This document shows positions 5,748 through 6,107 of a stretch of 6,107 bases of DNA, piece after piece. Both the position numbers and the translations under genes were made by a program. Every line of letters begins with the position of its first letter. The stretch's first letter is position 1. The notes beneath the pieces are model-generated. The model had not been told where the DNA came from, ran no database searches, and saw only the letters and a program-made list of their open reading frames with translations. Origin of the DNA: Candidatus Altarchaeota archaeon (GTDB lineage Archaea > Altiarchaeota > Altiarchaeia > IMC4 > QMZM01); assembly GCA_018897475.1 (NCBI GenBank), contig JAHIKS010000091.1, positions 1-6,107 of the forward strand, given 5' to 3'.

Positions 5748-6107
5748 ATGAGAATCAAAGGCAAAAACGTCAGAATAGACATAGGCGAAGTCGAGGAGGA
5801 GGATGATTGGACGGAGAAGAAAGGCCCCGATAAGAAGCCATCCGTTACCCATCTGAGGGAGTGGGACCACACCCTTCTGAACAGATACAAGCCCAAGTAC
5901 CACGCCTTCATAAAGCAGTGCCAGTTCTGCGCTTTCGGACCCTGCGATTTATCCGCCAACAGGAGAGGCTCCTGCGGAATGACCCTCGACAAGCAGATGG
6001 CAAGGGAGAACCTATTTCTTACAATAACCGGGGCCGCAGCCCATGCGGCCCATGCAAGGCACCAGCTCGACAGGATGATGAAGAAATTCGGCAGGAACAA
6101 GGCAGTA
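5748..6107 (+). CDS. cdhA: CO dehydrogenase/acetyl-CoA synthase complex alpha subunit CdhA, 3'-truncated by the window edge
   Basis: CdhA is the nickel-iron CO dehydrogenase subunit of the archaeal acetyl-CoA decarbonylase/synthase complex. It interconverts CO and CO2 for the carbonyl branch of the Wood-Ljungdahl pathway. Only the first 120 of an expected roughly 780-800 residues are present, and the frame is open to the last base. The key block is C58-x2-C61-x4-C66-x9-C76 (QCQFCAFGPCDLSANRRG then SCG), the B-cluster 4Fe-4S motif. It is followed by ARENLFLTITGAAAHAAHAR (85-104), typical of archaeal CdhA. REWDHTLLNRYKP (37-49) also matches the family's region before the cysteines. No cysteine precedes C58: I55 occupies the place where the methanogen proteins I recall have one. 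The ATG at 5748 follows AGGGGA at five bases. cooC upstream is the expected maturation partner; the 72-base gap suggests its own promoter. Confidence 0.95.
   Translation, partial: MRIKGKNVRIDIGEVEEEDDWTEKKGPDKKPSVTHLREWDHTLLNRYKPKYHAFIKQCQFCAFGPCDLSANRRGSCGMTLDKQMARENLFLTITGAAAHAAHARHQLDRMMKKFGRNKAV

Noticed and set aside
5723..6100. Long minus-strand open frame opposite cdhA
   Set aside because: The plus strand encodes recognisable CdhA motifs over the same bases; the minus-strand translation shows no family features and would extend through the promoter palindrome.
1..6107. tRNA or rRNA genes, CRISPR array, insertion sequence
   Set aside because: No regularly spaced repeats, tRNA-like cloverleaf with conserved T-arm, rRNA motif or transposase motif was seen. 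Coding genes fill nearly the whole window and the largest gap between them is 94 bases.

Overview
The window is a 6.1 kb, all-plus-strand stretch of archaeal metabolic genes. The archaeal assignment rests on two proteins. One is methenyl-tetrahydromethanopterin cyclohydrolase (Mch). The other is the N-terminus of the archaeal-type alpha subunit of CO dehydrogenase/acetyl-CoA decarbonylase-synthase (CdhA). Together with hydrogenase maturation genes they suggest an anaerobe with the tetrahydromethanopterin form of the Wood-Ljungdahl pathway, either a methanogen or one of the non-methanogenic acetogenic or autotrophic archaeal lineages. No methyl-coenzyme M reductase gene is in view, so methanogenesis cannot be claimed. 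Base composition is close to balanced by eye, with AT-rich junctions.

Layout: (1) 2-1888, the C-terminal five sixths of hypF, cut by the left edge. (2) 1906-2904, hypE, complete, ending in the reactive C-terminal cysteine. (3) 2906-3406, a small FMN nitroreductase-family protein starting one base after the hypE stop. (4) 3396-3974, a MobA-like molybdenum cofactor guanylyltransferase overlapping the previous gene by 11 bases. (5) 3975-4068, a 94-base junction with a perfect 11-bp hairpin, flanked by two near-identical 22-base direct repeats spaced 105 bases apart. (6) 4069-4941, mch. (7) 4938-5675, a CooC-type nickel-insertion ATPase, overlapping mch by ATGA. (8) 5676-5747, a promoter-like gap with a perfect 9-2-9 palindrome. 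(9) 5748 to the right edge, the first 120 codons of cdhA.

How the genes fit together: HypF and HypE make and transfer the cyanide ligands of [NiFe]-hydrogenase. MobA would finish the Mo/W pterin cofactor used by formylmethanofuran or formate dehydrogenases. Mch performs a step of the methyl branch, CooC would load nickel into CO dehydrogenase, and CdhA is the CO dehydrogenase subunit of the carbonyl branch. The window is therefore a block of metal-cofactor maturation and C1-pathway genes. The nitroreductase is the only member without an obvious role.

The most unusual structure is the mobA-mch junction. It looks as if two formerly overlapping genes were pushed apart by a 105-base duplication or insertion that carries a hairpin. 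Other points worth checking are the cdhA palindrome, an apparently missing cysteine in CdhA, and a shortened nucleotide-binding loop in MobA.
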